64,000 bases of DNA from Pukyongiella litopenaei (lineage in GTDB: Bacteria; Pseudomonadota; Alphaproteobacteria; Rhodobacterales; Rhodobacteraceae), in NCBI RefSeq assembly GCF_003008555.2, contig NZ_CP027665.1, positions 3,534,001 through 3,598,000 on the forward strand, read 5' to 3'. The translations under genes were made by a program, and so were the position numbers. Below the pieces are notes generated by a model. The model saw nothing but the letters and a program-made list of their open reading frames with translations, was not told where the DNA came from and made no database searches. This document shows positions 45,637 to 53,350 of this stretch, one piece after another; within the stretch, counting starts at the first letter, position 1, and each line of letters opens with the position of its first letter.

Positions 45637-46326
45637 ATGGATTTTGAAACCATGAGATTTCTTGCTGTTGTGAGCTCAGTAATTTTTCTGTTCTCGGCCG
45701 GAGTGACCTGGTCTCAGGCACTTGGGGAGGTGAATTTTAGTTTTGATTCTAGTGTGTTAAGTGGCGAAGCGCTGGAGCAGGTCCAATCTATTGCGCTCCA
45801 GTTGAAGTCCAGCGGCAGCTACAAGCAAACAGTTCTGATCGGACATACGGATGCAGTCGGGGGGGCGGGGTATAATCAATCCCTTGGCCTGCGTCGGGCC
45901 GAAGCCGTTCGAAATGCGTTGATTGCTGCTGGTGTTCCAGCCAGTCGAATTGGCACTGTGGCCAGCCGTGGCAAAAATGAACTGTTGGTAAGTGTCGCCG
46001 GACCAGAGCTACGCAACCGCAGGGTATCGGTTTCTCTGGATGACATCATGGGTGCCTGCCGCAGTTGGCGCGATGTTGGATTGACCACTGAGTCTGTTGG
46101 TGGCGCTCTTCAGCAAGATCTTGCAACGCGCCTGCAAGAGGCAACGCAGACCTATTCACGGCTCTCTGGCTCCGGTCGAAATGGTTCGGCGTATCAAATG
46201 GCCGGCGCCGCGCGCGAGGATTGCGATGTCGCTGTTGGTTACAGAGCTGATACGGTTCGCAAACTGGAATATGCAAAGCGCTGTTTTTGCAATTATGCGC
46301 GCATGAAAGTGGCTGTGGGTGACTAA
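45637..46326 (+). CDS. OmpA-domain envelope protein next to type I secretion genes
   Basis: A 229-residue protein with an N-terminal signal (MRFLAVVSSVIFLFSAGVTWSQA if the ATG at 45652 is used). An OmpA C-terminal-like peptidoglycan-binding domain follows (VLIGHTDAVGGAGYNQSLGLRRAEAVRNALIAAGVPASRI...RGKNELL), then a Cys-containing C-terminal region (GACRSW, REDCDV, KRCFCNYARM) that I do not recognise. It is divergent from tolC with about 165 bp between them. OmpA-type genes often accompany adhesin T1SS loci and may anchor or organise the exporter; that is inference. Confidence 0.82.
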   Translation: MDFETMRFLAVVSSVIFLFSAGVTWSQALGEVNFSFDSSVLSGEALEQVQSIALQLKSSGSYKQTVLIGHTDAVGGAGYNQSLGLRRAEAVRNALIAAGVPASRIGTVASRGKNELLVSVAGPELRNRRVSVSLDDIMGACRSWRDVGLTTESVGGALQQDLATRLQEATQTYSRLSGSGRNGSAYQMAGAAREDCDVAVGYRADTVRKLEYAKRCFCNYARMKVAVGD

Positions 46327-46508
46327 GTCGGGCTGTCTTCGGTCCGCGTTTCGCTATCACAGCAGACTGACCGAGCAACTGAACTGACAAGTCCGGTTCA
46401 TACGGCACTATGCAAAATGCTGTTCATGTTAGAAGGGAGCGGTGCTCTAGCGCCGAACATAGCTAAGCAACGAGGTAGTTGCGTCTTGGCACTTGGGGGC
46501 TGATGAAT

Positions 46509-46556
46509 TGGAGGCGAGTACCGGAATCGAACCAGTGTACACGGATTTGCAAACCG
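46509..46556 (-). repeat. 3' half of tRNA-Cys, attachment-site-like copy 2
   Basis: Same 48-bp fragment as at 19824-19871 with two substitutions (one in the T stem, one in the anticodon stem). Again the 5' half of the tRNA is missing. It separates the adhesin island from the conjugative element to the right. Confidence 0.88.
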
Positions 46557-46918
46557 GAGTAAACGGATTAAAAATCAGTTACTTACAAGTTGCTAGTTGG
46601 TGCTGCGTGACACGCTCTGGGGCGGGTGTTTTTCCGTCGAAATGCCGTTGAATAAAATGTGTTTTAAAACAATGATTTAAGCGGCCTTCCGGTGCCGGAG
46701 AAATTTCGAGAGTGAAAACGCTTCGGTAGCTTGGAGTTTTTTCAGAAAATGATGGTTGCTCCCAAAGGCGCTATTCGTTCGGAACCCAAAAAAACGGGCT
46801 TAGTGTTAGGATGGAAGGATGTTGCCGAAATTGTTGAGTTTAAAAGTATAGCATTAGCCTCTGCGGAAGATATTGGTTCGATGGTATTCCATGTAGGCTG
46901 CTTGCCCCTTAGTGAGGG
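46557..46918. other. element-edge spacer without a convincing gene
   Basis: A low-GC stretch follows the tRNA fragment. A plus-strand frame from 46731 (MEFFQKMMVAPKGAIRSEPK...) runs into the IS3 at 46919 and could be a truncated gene, but I see no recognisable domain and no ribosome site. Its real 3' end, if any, has been lost. Confidence 0.35.
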
Positions 46919-46974
46919 TGATCCTCCCCCACTGAAGTGGTCCGCCGCTATGTTTAGAAAACGGAGGATTCACG

Positions 46975-47292
46975 ATGGGAAATAAGCGACACAAGCCCGA
47001 GGAAATTGTCACGAAGTTACGGCAGGTTGAGGTGCTTGTCGGGCAAGGAATGGCGCGGGTTGATGCTATCCGTGAGGTTCGCATAACCGAACAGACCTAT
47101 TATCGCTGGCGCAAGCAATATGGTGGGATGGGAACCGACCAACTTAGGGAACTAAAACGCCTTCAGAAGGAGAACGAACGGCTGAGAAAGGCTGTGTCCG
47201 ACCTCACTCTGGACAAGTTGATCTTGGCGGAAGCTGCGAAGGGAAATGTATGGTCCGCCCGCGATATGCAATCTCAGATTTCGATGCGCTGA
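46975..47292 (+). pseudogene. IS3-family OrfA joined to nested IS sequence
   Basis: The first ~91 codons are OrfA (RHKPEEIVTKLRQVEVLVGQ..., a helix-turn-helix, then LKRLQKENERLRKAVSDLTL coiled coil, ending LILAEAAKGN). The last ~14 (VWSARDMQSQISMR) come from the inserted IS1111-type element. Normally the frame would shift into OrfB; the insertion prevents this. Confidence 0.85.
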
Positions 47293-48588
47293 ACTGTTGC
47301 GTCAATGTATCCGGCCTCTGTGTGGAGCACTCAGCTCCGGGCCTTGATGGGTATCCGCTGCCGCATATTGCTTGATACTAGCTCGGCCAGAACTGGCCAG
47401 TTTCCCTCTTCAGCATCTATGCGTGGCGGATCGTTGCAGCGCCATCTCCTCTCACATCGCACATCATTCTTGGGCTTCAGGCTTACGATTAAGCCGGAAG
47501 CGATCTGTATTCCGTTTCATTGGCCAATACTGACCAGGCAATTCGCGCCAGTTTGTTTGCCAAAGCCACGGTGGCGATATTCTTGTGGGTTCGCTGTTCA
47601 AGGTCATTAAGCCATGTTCCAATCCGGTGCGTCGAACGGTTCCCGTTCATTTTGAAGCTCCGGGCGCCATGGATGAACATTCGGCGGAGATATGTATTCC
47701 CGCGCTTTGTGATGCCGCCCAATCTGGTCCTGCCGCCGGTCGACATTTGCCTTGGCACCAACCCGAGCCATGTTGCAAAGTCCCGCCCTCTTCCAAAGGC
47801 TGATCCGTCTGCGACGGCCGCAATCGTTGCTGTCGCGACCAACGGTCCGACACCTGGTACTGTCATCAGGCGTTGGCAGGCCGGATCTTTCTTGGCAAGA
47901 GCCTCGAGTTCTTGGGTGAGGGTCCGAACGGCAGCATCTGTTGACTGCCATTCTGCCCAGAGACCCGAGATTAGGGTTCGCATGGCTGGCGACACGGTTG
48001 TGTTCTCTTCTTCAAGAAGGTTCTGAACCACACCTCGCAATCCGCCACGCCCTTGGCGCATGGTAATCCCATGTTCAACCAAAAGCCCTCGGATTTGATT
48101 GCTGACAGCAGTGCGACGGCCTACCAGACGGTCCCGAACGCGATGAACAGCCTGTAATTCTAGCTGTTCTCGTGTCTTGATCGGAACGAACCGCATTGTC
48201 GGTCTTTGGACCGCCTCGCAGATTGCTTCGGCATCAAGAAAGTCGTTCTTCTGAGTTCTGAGATATGGCTTCACATATTGGGCCGGCATCAAACGCGCAT
48301 CATGGCCCAACTCTGTTAGAGTACGCGCGATATAGTGGGCGCTGGCACAAGCCTCCATTCCGACCAAACACGGTGGCAGGGACCGAAACAGCGCGAACAG
48401 TTGTGGTCTGGTGTACTTCCTGCGCTTTACGATGTGCCCTTGGACGTCCATCGCCACGACGTGAAAAACATTCTTGCCGAGATCGATCCCGACGACTGCA
48501 AACTCTGACATGATCCTTTCCTCTTTTTTTGATCTATAGGGAGGATGACCTGAACAGTCGCTCTCCCGAAAGGGCGGACCATCCCATT
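47250..48588 (-). mobile_element. IS110-family, IS1111-group element nested in IS3
   Basis: Sub-terminal inverted repeats ATGGTCCGCCC (47250-47260) and GGGCGGACCAT (48572-48582), characteristic of the IS1111 group, enclose one transposase gene. The 3' non-coding segment (47250-47488) is much longer than the 5' one. In IS1111-type elements this part is the expected location of the guide (bridge) RNA. Boundaries are accurate to a few bases. Confidence 0.85.
47489..48511 (-). CDS. IS1111-group (IS110 family) transposase
   Basis: A full-length 340-residue DEDD transposase. The N-terminal RuvC-like domain starts AVVGIDLGKNVFHVV (first Asp) and has QKNDFLDAEAICEAV. The C-terminal Transposase_20 domain has RLMTVPGVGPLVATATIAAV and FATWLGLVPRQMSTGGRTRLGGITKRGN with the catalytic Ser/Thr region. 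It is intact and likely active. It is preceded by GAGGAAAGG, a strong ribosome site. Confidence 0.93.
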   Translation of the reverse strand: MSEFAVVGIDLGKNVFHVVAMDVQGHIVKRRKYTRPQLFALFRSLPPCLVGMEACASAHYIARTLTELGHDARLMPAQYVKPYLRTQKNDFLDAEAICEAVQRPTMRFVPIKTREQLELQAVHRVRDRLVGRRTAVSNQIRGLLVEHGITMRQGRGGLRGVVQNLLEEENTTVSPAMRTLISGLWAEWQSTDAAVRTLTQELEALAKKDPACQRLMTVPGVGPLVATATIAAVADGSAFGRGRDFATWLGLVPRQMSTGGRTRLGGITKRGNTYLRRMFIHGARSFKMNGNRSTHRIGTWLNDLEQRTHKNIATVALANKLARIAWSVLANETEYRSLPA

Positions 48589-48596
48589 ACTTCTAA

Positions 48597-49444
48597 GCCC
48601 CGCGCGTCGCCGGACTTGTATCGATCACGTGCGAAGCCAGTTCCGGATTTCTGAACGTCGAGCCTGTCGTGTGCTGAAGCAACACCGATCTACACAACGA
48701 AAGTTGCCTCGGGGCCGAGCCGATGAAGAGAAACTGGCCGCGGATATGATTGAGCTGGCACGTCAGTATGGCCGATACGGTTACCGCCGGATCGCGGCAT
48801 TGCTGAGAGATGGAGGCTGGCAAATCAACGACAAGCGTGTGGAGCGTCTGTGGCGACGTGAGGGGCTGAAAGTGCCAATGAAACAACCGAAGAAAGGGCG
48901 GCTCTGGCTGAATGATGGATCATGCGTTCGGCTCCGGCCCGAGCATCGCAATCACGTCTGGTCTTATGACTTCGTGCATCATCGAACCGACGATGGGAAG
49001 GTGTTCCGCACTTTGAACATCCTCGACGAACACAGCCGGGAATGTCTGGCAATCAGGGTAAAGCGCAAGCTGAACTCTGGCGATGTGATCGACGCCTTGA
49101 GCGACCTGTTCATCCTGCGCGGTGTGCCTTCCTATATCCGCTCTGACAACGGCCCAGAGTTCATTGCTCAGGCGGTTCAGGACTGGATTAAAGCCGTTGG
49201 CGCCAAGACCGCCTACATCCAGCCGGGCAGCCCCTGGGAGAACGGATACTGCGAAAGCTTCAACGCCCGGTTCCGCGACGAGTTTCTAAACGGTGAGGTC
49301 TTCTACAGCCTGCGCGAGGCTCAAATCCTGATCGAACAATGGAGGAAACACTACAACACCAAACGACCGCATAGTGCTCTGGGCTACCGCCCGCCGGCGC
49401 CGGAAACCGTCGTCCCGATGGACCAGAGGCCAATCATGCACTAA
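48597..49444 (+). CDS. IS3-family OrfB integrase (5' end lost to nested IS)
   Basis: Reading from SPARRRTCIDHVRSQFRISE, the sequence gives the IS3 OrfB: a HTH_21 segment, then the rve integrase core with HVWSYDFVHHRTDDG (first Asp), IRSDNGPEFIAQAVQDWI (second Asp) and SPWENGYCESFNARFRDEFLN (Glu). An ORF starting at GTG 48629 gives 271 residues. The DDE triad is complete, but the normal fusion with OrfA is broken. Confidence 0.9.
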
Positions 49445-49536
49445 CAATCAAACTGGACCACTTGGGTGGGGCTGATCAATCCGTCGTGTCTCACTTAAAA
49501 TGCATTTGACACAGTGAGCTGGGAGGCTTGAACAAA

Positions 49537-51426
49537 ATGACCAACTTGAACCGGAGAACTTTTGTCTGGGCCAGTCTGTTGGGAGCGACGTCACTGACGC
49601 CGGCGGGGCGGGCCATCGCGCTAACTGGATCGTTGCAAGACGTGGGAAGCCTCGCAATGGCCGCACCAAAGGCTACCATCTACACCGCTCGCGAGATCGT
49701 CACGCTGGAGCCGACGCAGCCGTCCGCCGAGGCGGTGGCGGTCGTAGGCGGGCGAATCCTCTGGGTCGGGAGCCTCGAGGAGACGACCGCGATCCTCGGC
49801 GACCAGCCCCACGACGTCGACACGACCTTCGCCGACCACGTGATCGTTCCGGGCTTCGTGGCCCAGCATGACCACCCGGTGCTCGCCGCGCTGACCATGT
49901 CGTCAGAGATCCTGTCGATCGAGGACTGGGTCCTGCCCTCGGGGACTGTGCCGGCCGTGAAGGACAAGCAGGACTTCATTGACCGGCTGACGGCCGCCGT
50001 CGCGGCGGCGCCCGGTTCCGGCGAGCCGGTCCTGACATGGGGCTATCATCCGGCGTTCTACGGCTCCCTGACCCGAGCCGAGCTCGACGCCATCAGCACA
50101 ACCCGGCCGATCCTCGTCTGGGGTCGCTCTTGTCATGAGTTCTTCCTGAACACCGCCACACTCGAGCGCTGCGGGCTTACCCGCGAAGCCTACGCGGCCT
50201 TCTCCGCGTCAGCGAGGGAGCAGAGCAACTACGAGGATGGCCACTATTGGGAACAGGGTATGTTCGCGATCCTGCCCCACATCGCTACGATGGTGGCAAG
50301 CCCCGAGAGGCTTCAGGCCGGTCTTGAACTCAGCAGGGACTACATGCACGCCAAGGGGATTACCTTCGGCAACGAGCCGGGCGGCATTCTTGCCAAACCC
50401 GTTCAGGACGGAGTTAACGCCGTCTTCTCGAGCCCCGACATGCCGTTTCGCTGGTCCTTCATGCCGGACGGCAAGAGCATGGTCGGCATGTATGCCGACG
50501 ACGCGCAGGTCATTGCCGAGACCGAGAAGCTCGCCTCTTGGTATGGCGGCATGACGGGTATGACGTCGAAGCAGGTCAAGCTCTTCGCAGACGGGGCTAT
50601 CTATTCGCAGCTTATGCAGGTGCGCGATCCCTACCTCGATAGCCACACGGGCGAGTGGATGATGGACCGGGACGTCTTCGAGCGCGCCTTCCGGATTTAC
50701 TGGGACGCAGGCTACCAGATCCACATCCACGTCAACGGCGATGAGGGTTTGAACCGCGTTCTCGACACCCTCGAGACCAACCTGCGGCGCAACCCGCGCT
50801 ACGATCACCGGACCGTGCTCGTGCATTTCGCGGTGAGCGGCGCCGATCAGGTCAGCCGCATCAAGGCGCTTGGTGCCATCGTCAGCGGCAATCCCTACTA
50901 CGTCGCGGCGCTGGCCGATCAATACGGGAAGGTGGGCCTCGGCCCAGAGCGCGCGGACGAGATGGTGCGCCTCGGCGACGTCTCGCGGGCGGGTATCCCG
51001 TGGTCGCTCCACTCCGACATGCCTATGGCACCGGCCGATCCTTTGTTCCTTATTTGGTGCGCGGTGAACCGCCTGACGACCTCGGGCCGGATCGCGGGGC
51101 CGGACCAACGCGTGACCGTCGAGGAAGCGCTGCGTGGGGTCACCATCGAGGCGGCTTACTCGCTGAAGCTCGAGGACGAGATCGGGACGATCTCTCCCGG
51201 CAAGCGGGCAAACTTCACTATCCTCGATGCGAACCCCCTCTCAGTCGACGCGATGGAGATCCGAAACGTCGGCGTCTGGGGCACGGTTATGGAAGGACGG
51301 ATACTTCCCGCAGGTGGGGCGGAGCGGAAAGCCTCGCTTGATCTGCCGGGGGAAAGCAAGGCGGAACGGGCGTTCATGGAAGCTGCTCTGCACCACGCGT
51401 TGACGGTCGCCCATGGCCCGCATTGA
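49537..51426 (+). CDS. Tat-exported YtcJ-like metal-dependent amidohydrolase
   Basis: A 629-residue protein. Start at ATG 49537 with GGGAGG 10 bp upstream; an in-frame TTG at 49528 is too close to it. The N-terminus has a twin-arginine signal (NRRTFVWASLLGATSLTPAG). The amidohydrolase-superfamily metal sites are FVAQHDHP (HxH), VKLFADGAIYS, YQIHIHVNGDEGLN, VLVHFAVS and SLHSDMPMAPADPL (His/Asp). It is a periplasmic hydrolase of unknown substrate. It is strikingly GC-rich compared with the IS DNA on both sides, and with the next gene forms a two-gene cargo between inverted IS copies. Confidence 0.88.
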   Translation: MTNLNRRTFVWASLLGATSLTPAGRAIALTGSLQDVGSLAMAAPKATIYTAREIVTLEPTQPSAEAVAVVGGRILWVGSLEETTAILGDQPHDVDTTFADHVIVPGFVAQHDHPVLAALTMSSEILSIEDWVLPSGTVPAVKDKQDFIDRLTAAVAAAPGSGEPVLTWGYHPAFYGSLTRAELDAISTTRPILVWGRSCHEFFLNTATLERCGLTREAYAAFSASAREQSNYEDGHYWEQGMFAILPHIATMVASPERLQAGLELSRDYMHAKGITFGNEPGGILAKPVQDGVNAVFSSPDMPFRWSFMPDGKSMVGMYADDAQVIAETEKLASWYGGMTGMTSKQVKLFADGAIYSQLMQVRDPYLDSHTGEWMMDRDVFERAFRIYWDAGYQIHIHVNGDEGLNRVLDTLETNLRRNPRYDHRTVLVHFAVSGADQVSRIKALGAIVSGNPYYVAALADQYGKVGLGPERADEMVRLGDVSRAGIPWSLHSDMPMAPADPLFLIWCAVNRLTTSGRIAGPDQRVTVEEALRGVTIEAAYSLKLEDEIGTISPGKRANFTILDANPLSVDAMEIRNVGVWGTVMEGRILPAGGAERKASLDLPGESKAERAFMEAALHHALTVAHGPH

Positions 51427-51449
51427 TCCGAAGTTGAAAGGGAGCAAAT

Positions 51450-51707
51450 ATGAATGTTGAAAGCAAAGTACTGGGAATCTTGTTTCTCACAGTCGGTGTG
51501 GCCATGACCGGCTGTTCTCCGGAGACGGCCGAGGATGAACAGCCGTCGGCAACAGCTCTTGCTAACCCCGCTGCGAACTACTGCGTCGAAAATGGTGGAA
51601 CATACGAGATCCGTCGTGCCGCCGACGGCTCGCAGACCGGGGTCTGCATCCTCGAGGACGGCGCCGAGGTCGAAGCCTGGGACTATTTCAGGGAAAAGGC
51701 GGGATGA
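51450..51707 (+). CDS. DUF333 small lipoprotein
   Basis: An 85-residue lipoprotein. The signal ends in lipobox VAMTGC (Cys at about 22). A 45-residue DUF333 domain follows (ANPAANYCVENGGTYEIRRA...GVCILEDGAEVEAWDYFR) with its two conserved cysteines. DUF333 proteins, some labelled putative hemolysins, are of unknown function. It starts 23 bp after the amidohydrolase stop with AAGGGAGC as ribosome site, so they are one operon. The following 206 bp (51708-51913) hold nothing I recognise. Confidence 0.88.
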   Translation: MNVESKVLGILFLTVGVAMTGCSPETAEDEQPSATALANPAANYCVENGGTYEIRRAADGSQTGVCILEDGAEVEAWDYFREKAG

Positions 51708-51913
51708 AGTGACGGCGGTCGTTGGGTACCGCATGCGTTGATGACCGCTTTGTACCAGAAGCGCCGGCCGGAACGGTCGGTTCGAATGTCTGGAAGATCC
51801 CGCAGACCGTCAGTTCGATCTAGTCCAGATCTTGCACTTGCAGCGAAGGTCCGCAAAGCGGGCTGCGAACGCAGCATCACGAGCATAGGGTGAAGGTCCG
51901 ATTAGGGCCGGTT

Positions 51914-52193
51914 TCATTCCAACCTTCTCGCCCGTTCTGCCATCCGCTGAACCACTGAAATAGTCGCAGCGCCCGCCTGACTTATCCCAGCCCCGGCGAT
52001 CTCAGCATTCGACCTCGTCCCAAACCGTGCCCGCGCCCGTGAGCCCTTGCTTCCGATCAAACCCTTGGCGAACCCGCCAGGACTGGGAATGCTCGGCGGT
52101 CCGGCCATCATGAAGTTGCCCGAGATTGAGCGGACGATCAGCGGAGTGGCGATGATCATGCCGCCTGCGAGAAACATCATCATGAAGAAGGGC
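51914..52193 (-). pseudogene. 3' fragment of a second virB6 gene
   Basis: The minus-strand reading PFFMMMFLAGGMIIATPLIV...SISGNFMMAG...IPSPGGFAKGLIG...RSNAEIAGAG...MAERARRLE matches the last ~93 residues of the complete VirB6 at 62250-63248 with a handful of substitutions. Its 5' side is cut by the IS at 52194. It proves that a second copy of the conjugation gene cluster once existed here or was brought in with the cargo. Confidence 0.92.
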
Positions 52194-52227
52194 TGATCAG
52201 CCCCACCCAAGTGGTCCAGTTTGATTG

Positions 52228-53043
52228 TTAGTGCATGATTGGCCTCTGGTCCATCGGGACGACGGTTTCCGGCGCCGGCGGGCGGTAGCCCAGAGCACTA
52301 TGCGGTCGTTTGGTGTTGTAGTGTTTCCTCCATTGTTCGATCAGGATTTGAGCCTCGCGCAGGCTGTAGAAGACCTCACCGTTTAGAAACTCGTCGCGGA
52401 ACCGGGCGTTGAAGCTTTCGCAGTATCCGTTCTCCCAGGGGCTGCCCGGCTGGATGTAGGCGGTCTTGGCGCCAACGGCTTTAATCCAGTCCTGAACCGC
52501 CTGAGCAATGAACTCTGGGCCGTTGTCAGAGCGGATATAGGAAGGCACACCGCGCAGGATGAACAGGTCGCTCAAGGCGTCGATCACATCGCCAGAGTTC
52601 AGCTTGCGCTTTACCCTGATTGCCAGACATTCCCGGCTGTGTTCGTCGAGGATGTTCAAAGTGCGGAACACCTTCCCATCGTCGGTTCGATGATGCACGA
52701 AGTCATAAGACCAGACGTGATTGCGATGCTCGGGCCGGAGCCGAACGCATGATCCATCATTCAGCCAGAGCCGCCCTTTCGTCGGTTGTTTCATTGGCAC
52801 TTTCAGCCCCTCACGTCGCCACAGACGCTCCACACGCTTGTCGTTGATTTGCCAGCCTCCATCTCTCAGCAATGCCGCGATCCGGCGGTAACCGTATCGG
52901 CCATACTGACGTGCCAGCTCAATCATATCCGCGACCAGTTTCTCTTCATCGGCTCGGCCCCGAGGCAACTTTCGTTGTGTAGATCGGTGTTGCTTCAGCA
53001 CACGACAGGCTCGACGTTCAGAAATCCGGAACTGGCTTCGCAC
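52228..53043 (-). CDS. IS3-family OrfB integrase (copy 2)
   Basis: 271 residues, nearly identical to the 48597-49444 product, with the intact DDE core. As in copy 1, OrfA has been separated from it, here because the left IS3 half is missing altogether. Confidence 0.9.
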   Translation of the reverse strand: MRSQFRISERRACRVLKQHRSTQRKLPRGRADEEKLVADMIELARQYGRYGYRRIAALLRDGGWQINDKRVERLWRREGLKVPMKQPTKGRLWLNDGSCVRLRPEHRNHVWSYDFVHHRTDDGKVFRTLNILDEHSRECLAIRVKRKLNSGDVIDALSDLFILRGVPSYIRSDNGPEFIAQAVQDWIKAVGAKTAYIQPGSPWENGYCESFNARFRDEFLNGEVFYSLREAQILIEQWRKHYNTKRPHSALGYRPPAPETVVPMDQRPIMH

Positions 53044-53160
53044 GTGATCGATACAAGTCCGGCGACGCGCGGGGCTTAGAAGTAATGGGATGGTCCGCCC
53101 TTTCGGGAGAGCGACTGTTCAGGTCATCCTCCCTATAGATCAAAAAAAGAGGAAAGGATC

Positions 53161-53350
53161 ATGTCAGAGTTTGCAGTCGTCGGGATCGATCTCGGCAAGA
53201 ATGTTTTTCACGTCGTGGCGATGGACGTCCAAGGGCACATCGTAAAGCGCAGGAAGTACACCAGACCACAACTGTTCGCGCTGTTTCGGTCCCTGCCACC
53301 GTGTTTGGTCGGAATGGAGGCTTGTGCCAGCGCCCACTATATCGCGCGTA
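53161..53350 (+). pseudogene. 5' fragment of IS1111-group transposase
   Basis: Encodes MSEFAVVGIDLGKNVFHVVA... to ACASAHYIAR, identical to the start of the 47489-48511 product, then leaves the IS at about 53350 where ardC sequence begins. Confidence 0.9.

Larger units (their letters stand above)
46919..49478 (+). mobile_element. IS3-family element (copy 1) interrupted by an IS1111-type element
   Basis: Ends: left TGATCCTCCCCCACTGAAGT, right (complement) TGATCAGCCCCACCCAAGT, both followed by GGTCC, an imperfect ~24-bp inverted repeat. orfA starts at 46975; orfB resumes at 48597 after the nested element. No target duplication is visible outside the ends. The right-hand 1,157 bp (48322-49478) recur inverted at 52194-53350. 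Confidence 0.88.
52194..53350 (-). mobile_element. inverted partial copy 2 of the IS3::IS1111 structure
   Basis: The 1,157 bp are the reverse complement of 48322-49478 with very few differences (two OrfB residue changes seen: Lys/Thr and Ala/Val). It contains the IS3 right end, OrfB, the IS3/IS1111 junction, the IS1111 repeat GGGATGGTCCGCCC (53087-53100) and the first ~63 codons of the IS1111 transposase. It then stops abruptly inside ardC. Confidence 0.92.

Noticed and set aside
46731-46985. 84-codon frame running into the IS3 left end
   Set aside because: No recognisable domain; the last third is IS sequence. Noted only as a possible truncated gene.
51708-51913. Possible shared attachment sequence between the two virB6 3' flanks
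   Set aside because: Comparing 51708-51913 with 62055-62249 by eye shows similarity only from the virB6 stop codon inward.
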